This document shows, one piece after another, positions 23,201-33,322 of a stretch of 64,000 nt of DNA; position 1 is the first letter of the stretch; each line of letters opens with the position of its first letter. Both the position numbers and the translations under genes were made by a program. The stretch spans positions 661,001 through 725,000 of the forward strand of contig NZ_QAYX01000024.1 of NCBI RefSeq assembly GCF_003054705.1, written 5' to 3'. The notes beneath the pieces are model-generated. The model ran no database searches. It was not told the origin of the DNA and saw nothing but the letters and a program-made list of their open reading frames with translations. The stretch is from Opitutus sp. ER46 (lineage in GTDB: Bacteria; Verrucomicrobiota; Verrucomicrobiia; Opitutales; Opitutaceae).

Positions 23201-25813
23201 TCAGGGCTTGGCGGGCCGGAGCGGGATGAGGGAGACGGGACCGAGGAGTCCGGACGGAGTGACGGGCCAGTTCGAGGCGTCGAACGGCTGGTAGTTGATG
23301 TTCACGAAGTTGATCTCGCGCATGATCTTCCAGTCCACGCCCCGGCGATCCAGATCGCGGATACGGTTGGCGGCCAGATTCGTGACCTCGATTTCGAGGA
23401 CATTGCGCCCGGGCTTGAGCAGGTGACCGACACGCAGGCGGAAGGGGAGGCTCCAGGCGGTGCCGACCGGCTGGCCGTTGAGGCGCACGCGTGCGCTCTC
23501 ACGGACGTCGCCAAGCGCGAGGTCCCAGTCCTCGGCACTGGCCGTCGGCGCCTCGAACTCAAGACGGTAACGCGCGGTGCCGGCGAACCGCTCGGCGTCG
23601 GTGCCGGCGAGTTCGGTCCAGGGCTTCAGCGTGGTCGTCTTCACGGTGGCGGGGAGCGCGGGGCCGCCCTTGATGAACTCGAGCTGCCATTCCCCCGCGA
23701 GCGGGACGGCGGCGCCGGCGGTCTGCCGGTACGGCCAGGCGGCGAGCGCGGGGCTCGCGGCGACGGAGCCGCTGCGCGCCAGGAGGGATTCGCCGGGGAC
23801 GAGCTGGAGGTAGATTTCGGTGTGGCCGGCGTGCTGGCGGAGGGCCGCGCGGCCGGCATGTCCGTTGAGCGGGTCGAGGATGACGACCGATTCCGCGCGC
23901 CGGCCGAGCGGCATCCAGCCATCGAGCGCCTGGCCCGTGAGGTTGGCAAAGAAGTAGTCGTAGCCGGTGCCGTTGGCGCGGCGGATGACGCTGATGCCGT
24001 GTTGGGCGACCGGTTCCCGGGCCACGCCGAATTGCTCGAGCGCCGCGAGGGCACTCGCGGGCGCAAGCTGGAGGTTCGTGCCGGGCGCGGCGGCGGCTTC
24101 GCGGAGGGCGGCCTGGAGTTTTTGGAACTCGGCGCGGCGTTGGGCGAGACGGCCGAGTCCGGGTACGTCCTCGGGCACGGCCTGGAAGATGATCTTCGCG
24201 CCCTGGCGGCCGAGCTCGAGGATCTGGCGGAGGGTCTCGACCGGCATGCGCCGGGCGGCGGGGACGAGCAGCACACGATAGCGCGCGCCGGGGGTGACAA
24301 GGGCGCCGGCTTCGACGTGGGTCTGCTGGAGTTGCGCATCGGAGATGTAGTCGAAGCTGTAACCCTGAGCGAGCAGCGCGCGGGCGGTCCGGCCGACCGG
24401 GTGTTCGGTCAACCAGCTCACGTTGTGCACGCCGAGCTGCATCATGAGGCCCTTCGGGTTTTCGAACACGTCGGCGATGGGCCAGTAGAGCAGCACCTCG
24501 TTGTCAGGCGTGCCGCGCTGGAGGACCGACTGTACGCGTGCGACGTAGCGGGTGAGGGCGCTGAAGTCGTCCCACCACGGGTTGTTGGGGTTGAACTGGG
24601 TGGAGGCGTAGAAGAGCCAGCCCGGCCACGCGGCGTCGCGGGGCGAGAAGACGGTGCCGTGAAAGACGATGTGGTTGATGCCGTCGGCGAACAACCGGTC
24701 GATCTCGGGCTTCGCGAAGGCGAGGGAGACCTTCCAGTGGTCGCGCAGCCAAGTGCAGGTTTCGCTGGAGGTGAGCGGATGGCCGGCCACGTGCGAGGCC
24801 GAGGAGGCCATGCGAATCACGAGCGTCTCGGGCAGGTCCTGGTCGTGGCGCACATCCTCGGGCGCGCGGCGGAGGCCGGGGATCGGGAAAGGCGTGGAGC
24901 CGAAGACTTCGGTCTCGGCGATGTCGGCGTTGGCGTAGAGATCGAGCAGGTTGCCGGGGGCGCCATGCGACTGGTTGCGCACGAGGAAGCCGTTCTGGTG
25001 TGACCAGACGACCCAGGCGTGCAGGAAATCGAGGTGCATGCGCGCGAGTGTGGCGCGGTAGTCGCCTTTGAGACGTCCGAGGGTGTCGGGGTCGGCGGGC
25101 TTCTGGCCGAGCAGTTCGGCGGCGTGCTCCTGGATATCGTAGCCGTGCATCTCCTTGAACACGGCGGGGAGCAGGGGCGACCAGCTGGCGGAAAAGTACT
25201 CGAAGGAATCGTGAAACTGGCTGCGGATGAGCGGCCGCGGGAAACCGGCGAAGGCGCGGTCGAAGCGCGCGAGGTACCGCTGGAGCGCATCGGGCGAGTA
25301 GGGGTCGACGACGAGACCCTCACCGCCAGGCGCCGCGCGTTTGACCATCATGCCGGTCGGCACGCCGGTGAGGGTGCCCTCGATGAGAGCGACTTTCTTC
25401 AGGGCGTTGCCCTCATCGATCCAGGGGCCGCCGAACGGCCAGCCGGTGCCGGTGGCCATGTCGACCCCGAGCCCGAGCCGCTGGGCCTCGGTGCCGGTGT
25501 GCTCGAGCATCTGCATCCAGCGTTGGGAAAGAAAATCGATGTAGCGGTCCTCGGCGCCCTTCGCGCCGTAGATCGGCGTGATCTCGACGCCGCCGAGCCC
25601 GGCGCTGGCGAATTGCTCCAGCTGATACGTGAGGCTGGCGCGGTCGACGGCGCTGCCGGGCCACCACCAGCGCGTCCACGGCTTGTTCTCGCGCGTGATC
25701 TCGGGCCACGCCGAGGCCGGAGTGGCGGAGGTCGGCGCGGCGGGGGCGGCGAAGGCGGAAGCGCAGGTGAGGAGGGCAGCGGCGAGCGACGCGACGAGAC
25801 GGGGTGAGCGCAT
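23201..25813 (-). CDS. GH106-type alpha-L-rhamnosidase, secreted
   Basis: The 870-residue product has a signal peptide (MRSPRLVASLAAALLTCASAFA) and then TRWWWPGSAVDRASLTYQLEQFASAGLGGVEITPIYG, the N-terminal signature I associate with glycoside hydrolase family 106. A central part contains FHDSFEYFSASWSP, with carboxylates likely in the active site. The C-terminal galactose-binding-like module (VRLNGQPVGTAWSLPFRL, LEIEVTNLAANRIRDLDRR) is also typical. Such enzymes release L-rhamnose from plant or algal polysaccharides. A start at 25831 (MTKGAS) is possible, but the one at 25813 gives a cleaner signal peptide and has AAAGG about seven bases upstream. It is downstream of livF on the same strand by 70 bp. 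Confidence 0.85.
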   Translation of the reverse strand: MRSPRLVASLAAALLTCASAFAAPAAPTSATPASAWPEITRENKPWTRWWWPGSAVDRASLTYQLEQFASAGLGGVEITPIYGAKGAEDRYIDFLSQRWMQMLEHTGTEAQRLGLGVDMATGTGWPFGGPWIDEGNALKKVALIEGTLTGVPTGMMVKRAAPGGEGLVVDPYSPDALQRYLARFDRAFAGFPRPLIRSQFHDSFEYFSASWSPLLPAVFKEMHGYDIQEHAAELLGQKPADPDTLGRLKGDYRATLARMHLDFLHAWVVWSHQNGFLVRNQSHGAPGNLLDLYANADIAETEVFGSTPFPIPGLRRAPEDVRHDQDLPETLVIRMASSASHVAGHPLTSSETCTWLRDHWKVSLAFAKPEIDRLFADGINHIVFHGTVFSPRDAAWPGWLFYASTQFNPNNPWWDDFSALTRYVARVQSVLQRGTPDNEVLLYWPIADVFENPKGLMMQLGVHNVSWLTEHPVGRTARALLAQGYSFDYISDAQLQQTHVEAGALVTPGARYRVLLVPAARRMPVETLRQILELGRQGAKIIFQAVPEDVPGLGRLAQRRAEFQKLQAALREAAAAPGTNLQLAPASALAALEQFGVAREPVAQHGISVIRRANGTGYDYFFANLTGQALDGWMPLGRRAESVVILDPLNGHAGRAALRQHAGHTEIYLQLVPGESLLARSGSVAASPALAAWPYRQTAGAAVPLAGEWQLEFIKGGPALPATVKTTTLKPWTELAGTDAERFAGTARYRLEFEAPTASAEDWDLALGDVRESARVRLNGQPVGTAWSLPFRLRVGHLLKPGRNVLEIEVTNLAANRIRDLDRRGVDWKIMREINFVNINYQPFDASNWPVTPSGLLGPVSLIPLRPAKP

Positions 25814-25883
25814 GCTCGCACCTTTGGTCATCAGCGGGTTGGCGCAACCACCGGCCCGCGTTGACAGTCCAGCCACGCGCGGG

Positions 25884-26591
25884 TCATCCGCCCAGGTAGG
25901 CGGCCTTCAATTGTGGGTCGGCGCGCAACCGGCCGCTTTCGCCTTCCATCGCGATGCGGCCCGTTTCGAGGACGTAGGCGTAGGTGGAGATCTCGAGCGC
26001 GAGGTTGGCGTTCTGCTCGACGAGGAGGATGGTGATCCCGTGGTGGCGGTTAATCTCCACGATCTTCTCGAAAATCGTGCTGATCAGCCGGGGCGCGATG
26101 CCGAGCGAGGGCTCGTCGAGCATCAGGAACTTCGGACTGCCCATGAGAGCGCGCCCGATGGCGAGCATCTGCTGTTCGCCGCCGGACAGGGTGCCGGCGG
26201 TCTGGTGGAGCCGCTCGTTGAGCCGCGGGAAGATGCTGAAAACGTAGTCCCGGTTGCGGGCCTTGACCGCCGGGTCCTGCTCGAGGAAGGCGCCCATCGC
26301 GAGGTTCTCGTTCACCGTGAGGTTGGAGAAGATCATCCGACCCTCGGGCACGTGGCAGAGCCCGCGCGCGACGATTTCGTGGGCAGGGAGCGTGGAGATG
26401 TCCTCGCCGAGGAAGGTGATCAGCCCCGACTGCGGACGCAGAAGCCCGGAGATGGTGCGCAGGGTGGTGGTCTTCCCCGCGCCGTTGCCGCCGATCAGTG
26501 TCACGATCGAGCCCGGTTTGATGGCGAAGGAGATGCCGTTCAGCGCGGAGATGGCGCCGTAGGAAACGTGGAGATCGGAAACCTCGAGCAT
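25884..26591 (-). CDS. livF: Branched-chain amino-acid-type ABC transporter ATP-binding protein LivF
   Basis: One of the two ATPases driving a HAAT-family importer. The 235-residue protein has Walker A GGNGAGKTTTLRTISG, Q-loop region, signature LSGGEQQMLAIGRALM, Walker B FLMLDEPSLGIAP and the H-loop region ILLVEQNANLAL, a sequence typical of LivF rather than LivG. It is last in the order livH-livM-livG-livF on the minus strand, with 33 bp between it and livG. The ligand may be branched-chain amino acids, but LivF-type ATPases also serve urea and amide importers. Confidence 0.93.
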   Translation of the reverse strand: MLEVSDLHVSYGAISALNGISFAIKPGSIVTLIGGNGAGKTTTLRTISGLLRPQSGLITFLGEDISTLPAHEIVARGLCHVPEGRMIFSNLTVNENLAMGAFLEQDPAVKARNRDYVFSIFPRLNERLHQTAGTLSGGEQQMLAIGRALMGSPKFLMLDEPSLGIAPRLISTIFEKIVEINRHHGITILLVEQNANLALEISTYAYVLETGRIAMEGESGRLRADPQLKAAYLGG

Positions 26592-26624
26592 CGGGAAGGG
26601 GCGACGGGCGGGAACGCCGAAGCG

Positions 26625-27416
26625 TCAGTGGTGCGAAAGGCTCTGCTGGTGATCCTCGCCGAGGTACGCCTCGATGACCTTGGGGTCGCTCTGGATCTGG
26701 GCGGGAGTGCCCTCGGCGATCTTCACGCCGTAATCGAGCACGGCGATCCGCTGGCAGCACTTCATGACCACCTTCATCGAGTGCTCGACCAGGAGGATCG
26801 AGAGCTGGAACTGCCGCTGGACCTCCTGGATGAGGCGTACGAGCTCGACCTTCTCGGTCGGGTTCATGCCGGCGGCGGGTTCGTCGAGGAGGAGCAGCTT
26901 CGGCGCGGTGGCGAGACAGCGGACGATCTCGAGCCGGCGCTGTTCGCCGTAGGGGAGACTGCGCGCGGGGGTGTCGCGGAAGCGGCTGAGATTGAACATC
27001 TCGAGCAGCGTCTCAACCCGCTGCGCGATGGCGCCCTCGTCGCGCCGAAACCCGCCGAGCCGCACGAGGGACTGCCATGCGCCCGACCGGCGGTGCAGGT
27101 TGCAGGCGACGCGGACGTTGTCGAAGACCGAGAGCGAGCCGAACAGCCGGATGTTCTGGAACGTGCGGGCGATACCGCGCGCGACGATGTCATCGACCCG
27201 CAGGCCCTTGAGATCGCGTCCGCCGAACCGCACGGCTCCGTCGGTGGGTTGGTACACCCCGGTGATCAGGTTGAAGACGGTGGTCTTGCCCGCGCCGTTC
27301 GGGCCGATGAGGCCGCAAAGCTCGCCGGGGTTGACGGTGAAGTCGACCGCGTTGACGGCGGTCAGGCCGCCGAAGCGGATGGTGACGTGATCGAGTTGAA
27401 GGAGAGGGTCGGCCAC
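26625..27416 (-). CDS. livG: Branched-chain amino-acid-type ABC transporter ATP-binding protein LivG
   Basis: The 263-residue product has Walker A GPNGAGKTTVFNLITGVYQPT, the LivG-typical FGGRDLKGL and GIARTFQNIRLFGSLSVFDNV, signature region ARSLPYGEQRRLEIVRCLA (LPYG in place of LSGG, usual for LivG), Walker B LLLLDEPAAGMNP and SILLVEHSMKVVM. It forms the second ATPase of the importer. Nine bases separate it from livM, so the two are tightly co-transcribed. Confidence 0.94.
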   Translation of the reverse strand: MADPLLQLDHVTIRFGGLTAVNAVDFTVNPGELCGLIGPNGAGKTTVFNLITGVYQPTDGAVRFGGRDLKGLRVDDIVARGIARTFQNIRLFGSLSVFDNVRVACNLHRRSGAWQSLVRLGGFRRDEGAIAQRVETLLEMFNLSRFRDTPARSLPYGEQRRLEIVRCLATAPKLLLLDEPAAGMNPTEKVELVRLIQEVQRQFQLSILLVEHSMKVVMKCCQRIAVLDYGVKIAEGTPAQIQSDPKVIEAYLGEDHQQSLSHH

Positions 27417-27425
27417 GGCGACGGA

Positions 27426-28379
27426 TCAGAGTTTGGCCTGGCGGCCCTGCGGACGGTGAAAATTGAAGAGACCCTGCGGGCGCACGAGCATGAGCACCAC
27501 CAGGAGGAAGGAGTAGATGACCATCCGGTATTCCGCGACCGGACGCAGGAGCTCCGGCAGGAGCGTGAGCAGGATGGCCGCGAGGATGACGCCGACCGTG
27601 TTGCCCATGCCGCCGAGGATGACCATGACGACGATCTCGATGCTCTTCGTGAAATCGAAGCCCGTCGGCGTGATCGTCATCTTGAAGTGACCGTAGAGTC
27701 CGCCGGCGACGCCGGCGAAGAAGGCGCCGATGACGAACGCCACGATCTTGTAGTGCGTGGTGTTGAGGCCGACCGCCTCGCTGGCGATCTCATCGTCGCG
27801 GGTGGCGAGGAAACCACGGCCGTAGGTCGAGTGCACGAGGCAGACGACGACGAAGATGGTGATGGCGGCAACGCCGAGCACCCAGCCGATGGTGGTGTAG
27901 GGCGGAATGCCGTTGAGGCCCAGGGCGCCGCCGAGCACGTCGACGTTCTGGAAGATCACCCGGATGATCTCGCCGAAGCCGAGCGTCACGAGCGCGAGGT
28001 AGTCGCCCTTGAGGCGCAGCGACGGCACGCCCACGAACCAGCCGGCGATGGCGGCGCACACGCCGCCGCAGAGCAGGGCCAGGAGGAACATGCTGCCCTG
28101 CTGCATCGCGGTGCCGCCGCTTTCGCCGAGCAATTTCGGGCCGAGGTAAAGGCTCACGGCGGCGGACAGGTAGGCGCCGATGGACATGAAGCCGGCGTGG
28201 CCGAGCGAAAACTGCCCGGTGTAGCCGTTCACCAGGTTGAGCGAGACCGCGAGGATGACGCTGATGCCGATGCCGGTAAGCACATCGAGAAAGTAGGGAT
28301 CAATGGAATCGGCGAACTGGCCAAAGCCGAAGGCCAGGGCGAGCCCGACGAGAAGGACGAGATGAGGGCGCGGGAGCAT
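27426..28379 (-). CDS. livM: Branched-chain amino-acid-type ABC transporter permease LivM
   Basis: A 317-residue inner-membrane permease with about eight to nine hydrophobic helices. Family marks are VSLNLVNGYTGQFSLGHAGFMSIGAYLSA, LRLKGDYLALVTLGFGEIIRV (the EAA-like ATPase contact loop) and VVMVILGGMGNTVGVILAAILLTLLPE. It pairs with LivH to form the channel. The order livH-livM-livG-livF and the short gaps make a standard HAAT operon. Confidence 0.94.
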   Translation of the reverse strand: MLPRPHLVLLVGLALAFGFGQFADSIDPYFLDVLTGIGISVILAVSLNLVNGYTGQFSLGHAGFMSIGAYLSAAVSLYLGPKLLGESGGTAMQQGSMFLLALLCGGVCAAIAGWFVGVPSLRLKGDYLALVTLGFGEIIRVIFQNVDVLGGALGLNGIPPYTTIGWVLGVAAITIFVVVCLVHSTYGRGFLATRDDEIASEAVGLNTTHYKIVAFVIGAFFAGVAGGLYGHFKMTITPTGFDFTKSIEIVVMVILGGMGNTVGVILAAILLTLLPELLRPVAEYRMVIYSFLLVVLMLVRPQGLFNFHRPQGRQAKL

Positions 28380-28394
28380 GGTCGGCGGGGCGAG

Positions 28395-29285
<891 letters not shown>

Positions 29286-29487
29286 GGGGAAGGCGCGGGG
29301 CCGGAAGCGGAGGTGGGGACAGGCGCCGGGAGCCAAGCACGGCGGTCCCTCGGGGAGCGACTGGTTTCTGCGGCTCGGGGTGAGGCATCAGGGGGCGCCG
29401 ATACTCAGTGCCAGACTCGGACTTCTGCAAGAGCGGGGACATCCCCATGGCAAACGGACGGCAACGGGGCCGGCGCACCGACCGTGA

Positions 29488-30624
29488 TCATGGGGTGACG
29501 GACTCGAAGAACTCGGTTCGCCCCTGGCGGACGACGAGCATGACCGCGGCCTTGGCGCTGTTGCGCTTCTCATCGATCGTCGTGCGGCCGGTGACCCCGG
29601 GAAAATCCTTCGTGGCGGCAATGGCATCGCGGAGCGCGGGAGCATCCGTCGTGCCGATACGCGTGATGGCCTGGGCCACGAGCCGGAGCGCATCGTAACC
29701 GAGGGCGGAGACGGCCTCCGGCGTCTCGCCGTTCCATCGCGTTTGGTAACGCTGCACAAAGGCGCGGACCTCGGGGGCGGTGTTCCCGGCGGAGAAGTAC
29801 GTGGAATAGTACGAGCCCTCGACCGCCTTGCCCCCGAGCTCGGTGAGCTGAGGGGCCTCCCAGCCATCGCCGCCGATAAACGGCACCTGCAGGCCGAGTT
29901 CGCGCGCCTGGAGGCAGACCAGGGCGGCCTCGGTGTAATAGCCCGTGACCGCGATGACGTCCGGCCGGGTGGAGCGGATGGCCGTGAGCTGGGCCCGGAA
30001 GTCCTTGTCGCCATCGGCGTACCGCTGCTCGGCGACGACCTCGCCGCCCAGGGCGATGAAGCGTTCGCGCAACACGCGGGAGAGCCCGACGCTGTAGGGG
30101 GCGGTGGCGGCGGTGAGGATGGCGAGCCGCTGCGCGTGCAGGGAGCTGCGGGCAAACTTGGCGAGGACGGCGCCCTGGAATGGATCGATGAAGCAGATGC
30201 GGAAGATGTAGTTGCCGACTTCGGTGACCGAGGGGCTCGTGGACGAGATCGCCATCATCGGGATATGCGCGCGCTGGCAGATCGGGGCGGCCTCGAGCGA
30301 GTTGGCGGTGGCGTTGGCGCCGAGGACGGCGATGACGCGGTCGCGGGAAATCAGCTTCTTCGTGGCTGTGGCGGCTTCGCCGGGCTTGGACTGGATGTCC
30401 TCGACGAGGTACTCGATCGGGCGCCCCAGCACGCCGCCCGCGGCGTTGATCTCCTCGACGGCCAGCAGGATACCCTTGCGGGTCGCGTTGCCAAACGCGG
30501 CCTCCTTGCCGGTGAGCGAGGCAATATGGCCGATGCGGATCGGCTCGGCGGCGCGGCTGGCCGCGGTGGCGAAGAGCGCAAGGGCGCCGAGTACGAGAGC
30601 GCGAACGAGGCGGTGGACAATCAT
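29488..30624 (-). CDS. LivJ-type periplasmic substrate-binding protein (paralogue 1)
   Basis: A 378-residue class I periplasmic binding protein: signal peptide (VRALVLGALALFATAASRA), then PIRIGHIASLTGKEAAFG, VEEINAAGGVLGRPIEYLVED and the hinge-lobe phrases GYYTEAALVCLQARELGLQVPFIGGDGWEAPQL. It feeds ligand to LivHM. It is the fourth and last of four adjacent paralogues and the one nearest livH. Compared with its siblings it has ANATANSLEAAPIC in place of GEVSSSRSLEAAP, so the binding pocket may differ. The start at 30624 gives a normal signal peptide. Confidence 0.93.
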   Translation of the reverse strand: MIVHRLVRALVLGALALFATAASRAAEPIRIGHIASLTGKEAAFGNATRKGILLAVEEINAAGGVLGRPIEYLVEDIQSKPGEAATATKKLISRDRVIAVLGANATANSLEAAPICQRAHIPMMAISSTSPSVTEVGNYIFRICFIDPFQGAVLAKFARSSLHAQRLAILTAATAPYSVGLSRVLRERFIALGGEVVAEQRYADGDKDFRAQLTAIRSTRPDVIAVTGYYTEAALVCLQARELGLQVPFIGGDGWEAPQLTELGGKAVEGSYYSTYFSAGNTAPEVRAFVQRYQTRWNGETPEAVSALGYDALRLVAQAITRIGTTDAPALRDAIAATKDFPGVTGRTTIDEKRNSAKAAVMLVVRQGRTEFFESVTP

Positions 30625-30752
30625 GAGCAAGGAAATGGCGGAACGGGCGAGGCCGGACGCGACGACCGGCCAGCATCGCGCCGCCGATTGCCGGCGTCCA
30701 CGTCGCACTGTGTCACCAAACCGGCGTTCGCCGTCGCGCGGCGCCGGTGCGC

Positions 30753-31919
30753 TTAGGGCTCGATCGACTGGAGGAGCCGGAACCGGCCGCTCTCCACCGC
30801 GATGATGGTGGCGGGCTTGGAGGCGTCGCGGCGCGGGTCGATGGTGGTGCGTCCGGTGATGCCGGGGAACGCCTTCGTCGCCGCGAGGGCGTCGCGCACG
30901 GCAGGTCCGTCGGTCGTGCCGGCGCGGTGCAGGGCGTCGGCCAGGATCAGCATTGCATCGTAGGAGAGGGCGGCGAGGGAGTCGGGCGTGGCGCCATCGA
31001 AGCGGTGGCGATATTTTTGCACGAACGCCTGCGCGGCGGGCTCAGTGCTCTCGGCCGAGAAATGCGAGGAGTAGAACGTGCCGTTGACGGCGGCGCCGCC
31101 GATCTGGACGAGCTCCGGCGCCTCCCAGCCGTCGCCACTGACGAGCGGGCAGCTCAGGCCGAGGTCGCGGGCCTGGCGGCAGATCAGCGCGCCCTCCGTG
31201 TAGTAGCCCATGGCGGCGATGGCGTCGGGTTTCAGCCCGCGGATGGCGGTGAGCTGGGCGCGAAAGTCCTTGTCGCCCTCGGCGTAGCGCTGCTCGCCCA
31301 CGATCTCGCCGCCGAGCGCGATGAAGGCGTCGCGGAAGGCGCGGGAAAGGCCGACGCTGAACGCGGAGGACACCGAGGTCAGGAGGGCGACGCGCCGGGC
31401 CTTGAGGGTGTCGTGCGCGAACCGGGCGAGGACAGCGCCCTGGAAGGTGTCGGTGAAGCAGGTGCGGAAAACGTAGTTTCCCATCTCCGTCAGCGGCGGG
31501 TTGGTGGCGGTGGTCGCCACCAGTGGGATACGGGCATGCTGGCAGATCGGCGCGCTCTCCGTGCATTGGTTGGACGTGCCGCCATTGACGACGGCGACCA
31601 CGCGGTCGCGGGTGATCAGCTTCTTCGTGATCGTGGCGGTGTCACCCGGCCTGGACTGGTTGTCGTGCGTGACGAGTTCGAGGCGCCGGCCGAGAACGCC
31701 GCCGCGGGCGTTGATCTCCTCGACGGCGAGCACGATGCCCTGATGGGAGGACTGGCCGAAGGCGGCCTCCTTGCCGGTGAGCGGCTCGACCTCTCCGATC
31801 CGGATGGGTGCGGCAGCCAGCGCGACGGGCAGGAGGAGCAGGCTGAGCCGGAGGATGCAGGTGAAGGAGCCGAGCGTGCGGCGGAGGTCGGAGCCGAAAC
31901 GGAAGTGCTGGAGGGTCAT
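30753..31919 (-). CDS. LivJ-type periplasmic substrate-binding protein (paralogue 2)
   Basis: A 388-residue homologue with signal peptide (LRLSLLLLPVALAAA) and PIRIGEVEPLTGKEAAFGQSSHQGIVLAVEEINARGG. The pocket segment reads NGGTSNQCTESAPICQ, clearly different from the GE(V)(S/A)SSRSLE of paralogues 3 and 4, so ligand preference has probably diverged. Conserved GYYTEGALICRQARDLGL and GDGWEAPELVQIGG confirm the family. No Shine-Dalgarno sequence precedes the chosen ATG. The gap to paralogue 3 upstream is filled by the third CT/GA inverted repeat, which could uncouple expression of the genes on either side. Confidence 0.92.
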   Translation of the reverse strand: MTLQHFRFGSDLRRTLGSFTCILRLSLLLLPVALAAAPIRIGEVEPLTGKEAAFGQSSHQGIVLAVEEINARGGVLGRRLELVTHDNQSRPGDTATITKKLITRDRVVAVVNGGTSNQCTESAPICQHARIPLVATTATNPPLTEMGNYVFRTCFTDTFQGAVLARFAHDTLKARRVALLTSVSSAFSVGLSRAFRDAFIALGGEIVGEQRYAEGDKDFRAQLTAIRGLKPDAIAAMGYYTEGALICRQARDLGLSCPLVSGDGWEAPELVQIGGAAVNGTFYSSHFSAESTEPAAQAFVQKYRHRFDGATPDSLAALSYDAMLILADALHRAGTTDGPAVRDALAATKAFPGITGRTTIDPRRDASKPATIIAVESGRFRLLQSIEP

Positions 31920-31956
31920 CGGCGAAAGGAGGTGGCGGACGGTTGGGGCGGATCGC

Positions 31957-32099
31957 ACTCTTTCTCTTACTCCTACTCTTTCTCTTACTCTCCCGATCGG
32001 TGGGTTGCCACGAGTTTGGCGAGCGGCGGATCGGAGACGCGGGGAGGGCTGGGGACGTAGGAAATGAGAGTAAGAGAAAGAGGAAGAGTAAGAGAAAGA
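31957..32099. repeat. Polypyrimidine/polypurine inverted repeat (copy 3)
   Basis: A CT tract (31957-31993) and its near reverse complement, a GA tract (32066-32099), are separated by 72 bp. Both arms closely match those of copy 1 at 2287-2406, including the unit order in the GA arm. The element lies between two substrate-binding protein genes within the liv cluster. Confidence 0.85.
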
Positions 32100-32115
32100 C
32101 GTGTTGAGCGGCCCG

Positions 32116-32132
32116 GAGAACGAGAACGATTC
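32116..32132. repeat. GAGAACGA-type short repeat (copy 2)
   Basis: Two joined GAGAACGA units end at the stop codon of the upstream minus-strand gene. The same unit occurs three times at 11744-11772. The match is short, so chance is not excluded. Confidence 0.45.
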
Positions 32133-33253
32133 TATGGGGCGACAGTCCGCAGGAAGGTGATCCTGCCGTCCTTGATGACGTTGATGGAGGCGGCCTTTGA
32201 CGCGTTGCGCTGGGCGTCGAGGGTGGTGACGCCGGTCACGCCGGCGAGATCCTTGGTGGCGGCGATGGCGTCGCGCAACTTGGGGCCGGCGGTGGTGCCA
32301 GCGCGTTCGATCGCGCGCGCGATGATGTAGACGCTGTCGTAGCCGAGGGCGGAGAACGCGCCGGGGAGCTCGCCGCCCCAGCGGGCCTTGTACTTGGCGA
32401 CGAAGGCGACCACGGCGGGATCGGAGTTCTGCGCGGAGAAATGCGTCGAGTAGTAGCAGCCATTCATCGCGCTGCCGCCGGTCTTCATCAGTTGATCGTC
32501 CTCCCAACCGTCGCCGCCGATGAAAGGCATGGTGAGCCCAAGGTCGCGGGCCTGGCGGACGATGAGCGCCGCCTCGGTGTAGTAGGCGGGAACGAAGACA
32601 ACGTCGGGATTGGTGGCCTTGACGGCGGTGAGCTGGGCCCGGAAGTCCTTGTCGCCCTCGGAGAAGCTGTTCTCCGCCACAATCTCACCGCCGGCGGCGG
32701 TGAAGGTTTCCCGGAACACCTTGGCGAGACCGAGGCTGTAGGCGTTGGAGACACTCGACAGGATGGCGACGCGCTTCGCCTTCAGATCCTCCTGCGCGAA
32801 CTTCGCCATGACCTGGCCCTGAAACGGATCGATGAAGCACGCGCGGAAGATGTAGTTGCCCTTCTTGGTCACCTCAGGGTTGGTCGCCGCCGGGGCGATC
32901 ATCGGGACGCGGAACTGCTGTGCGATGGGAGCGGCCTCCAGGGAACGGGAGGAGGACACCTCGCCGATCAGCGCGACAACCTTGTTGCGCGAGATGAGCT
33001 TCTTGACCGCGGTGGCGCTCTCACCGCCCTTGGTCTGGTTGTCCTCGTAGACAAGTTCCAGCTTGCGGCCGAGAATGCCGCCGGCGGCGTTGATTTCCTC
33101 GATGGCGAGAATGACGCCGTGGTGGGAGGTCTGGCCGAAGCCGGCCTCCTTGCCGGTGAGCGAGGCGTATTCGCCGATGCGGATGGGGTCGGCGGCGTGG
33201 AGGGCAGGGAGCAATCCGGCGAGCAGGGCGGCGAGGTGGAGCAGTCGTTTCAT
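32132..33253 (-). CDS. LivJ-type periplasmic substrate-binding protein (paralogue 3)
   Basis: A 373-residue binding protein with a compact signal peptide (MKRLLHLAALLAGLLPALHA) and DPIRIGEYASLTGKEAGFGQTSHHGVILAIEEINAAGG. The pocket segment LIGEVSSSRSLEAAPIAQ matches paralogue 4, and FRACFIDPFQGQVMAKFA is shared by all. More lysine-rich than its siblings (LKAKRVAIL, VFVAKYKARWGG). It follows paralogue 4 by 69 bp on the minus strand. Confidence 0.93.
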   Translation of the reverse strand: MKRLLHLAALLAGLLPALHAADPIRIGEYASLTGKEAGFGQTSHHGVILAIEEINAAGGILGRKLELVYEDNQTKGGESATAVKKLISRNKVVALIGEVSSSRSLEAAPIAQQFRVPMIAPAATNPEVTKKGNYIFRACFIDPFQGQVMAKFAQEDLKAKRVAILSSVSNAYSLGLAKVFRETFTAAGGEIVAENSFSEGDKDFRAQLTAVKATNPDVVFVPAYYTEAALIVRQARDLGLTMPFIGGDGWEDDQLMKTGGSAMNGCYYSTHFSAQNSDPAVVAFVAKYKARWGGELPGAFSALGYDSVYIIARAIERAGTTAGPKLRDAIAATKDLAGVTGVTTLDAQRNASKAASINVIKDGRITFLRTVAP

Positions 33254-33322
33254 GTGGGAAAAGTGAGAGTGGGCGCGACGGTGGAGGGGGCGGGAACGAT
33301 GGCGCGAGGGGCGTCGAGGGGG

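Noticed and set aside
21686..25003. 1105-codon open frame on the plus strand
   Set aside because: It spans antisense of the CNNM/CBS and GH106 genes and contains no recognisable domain.
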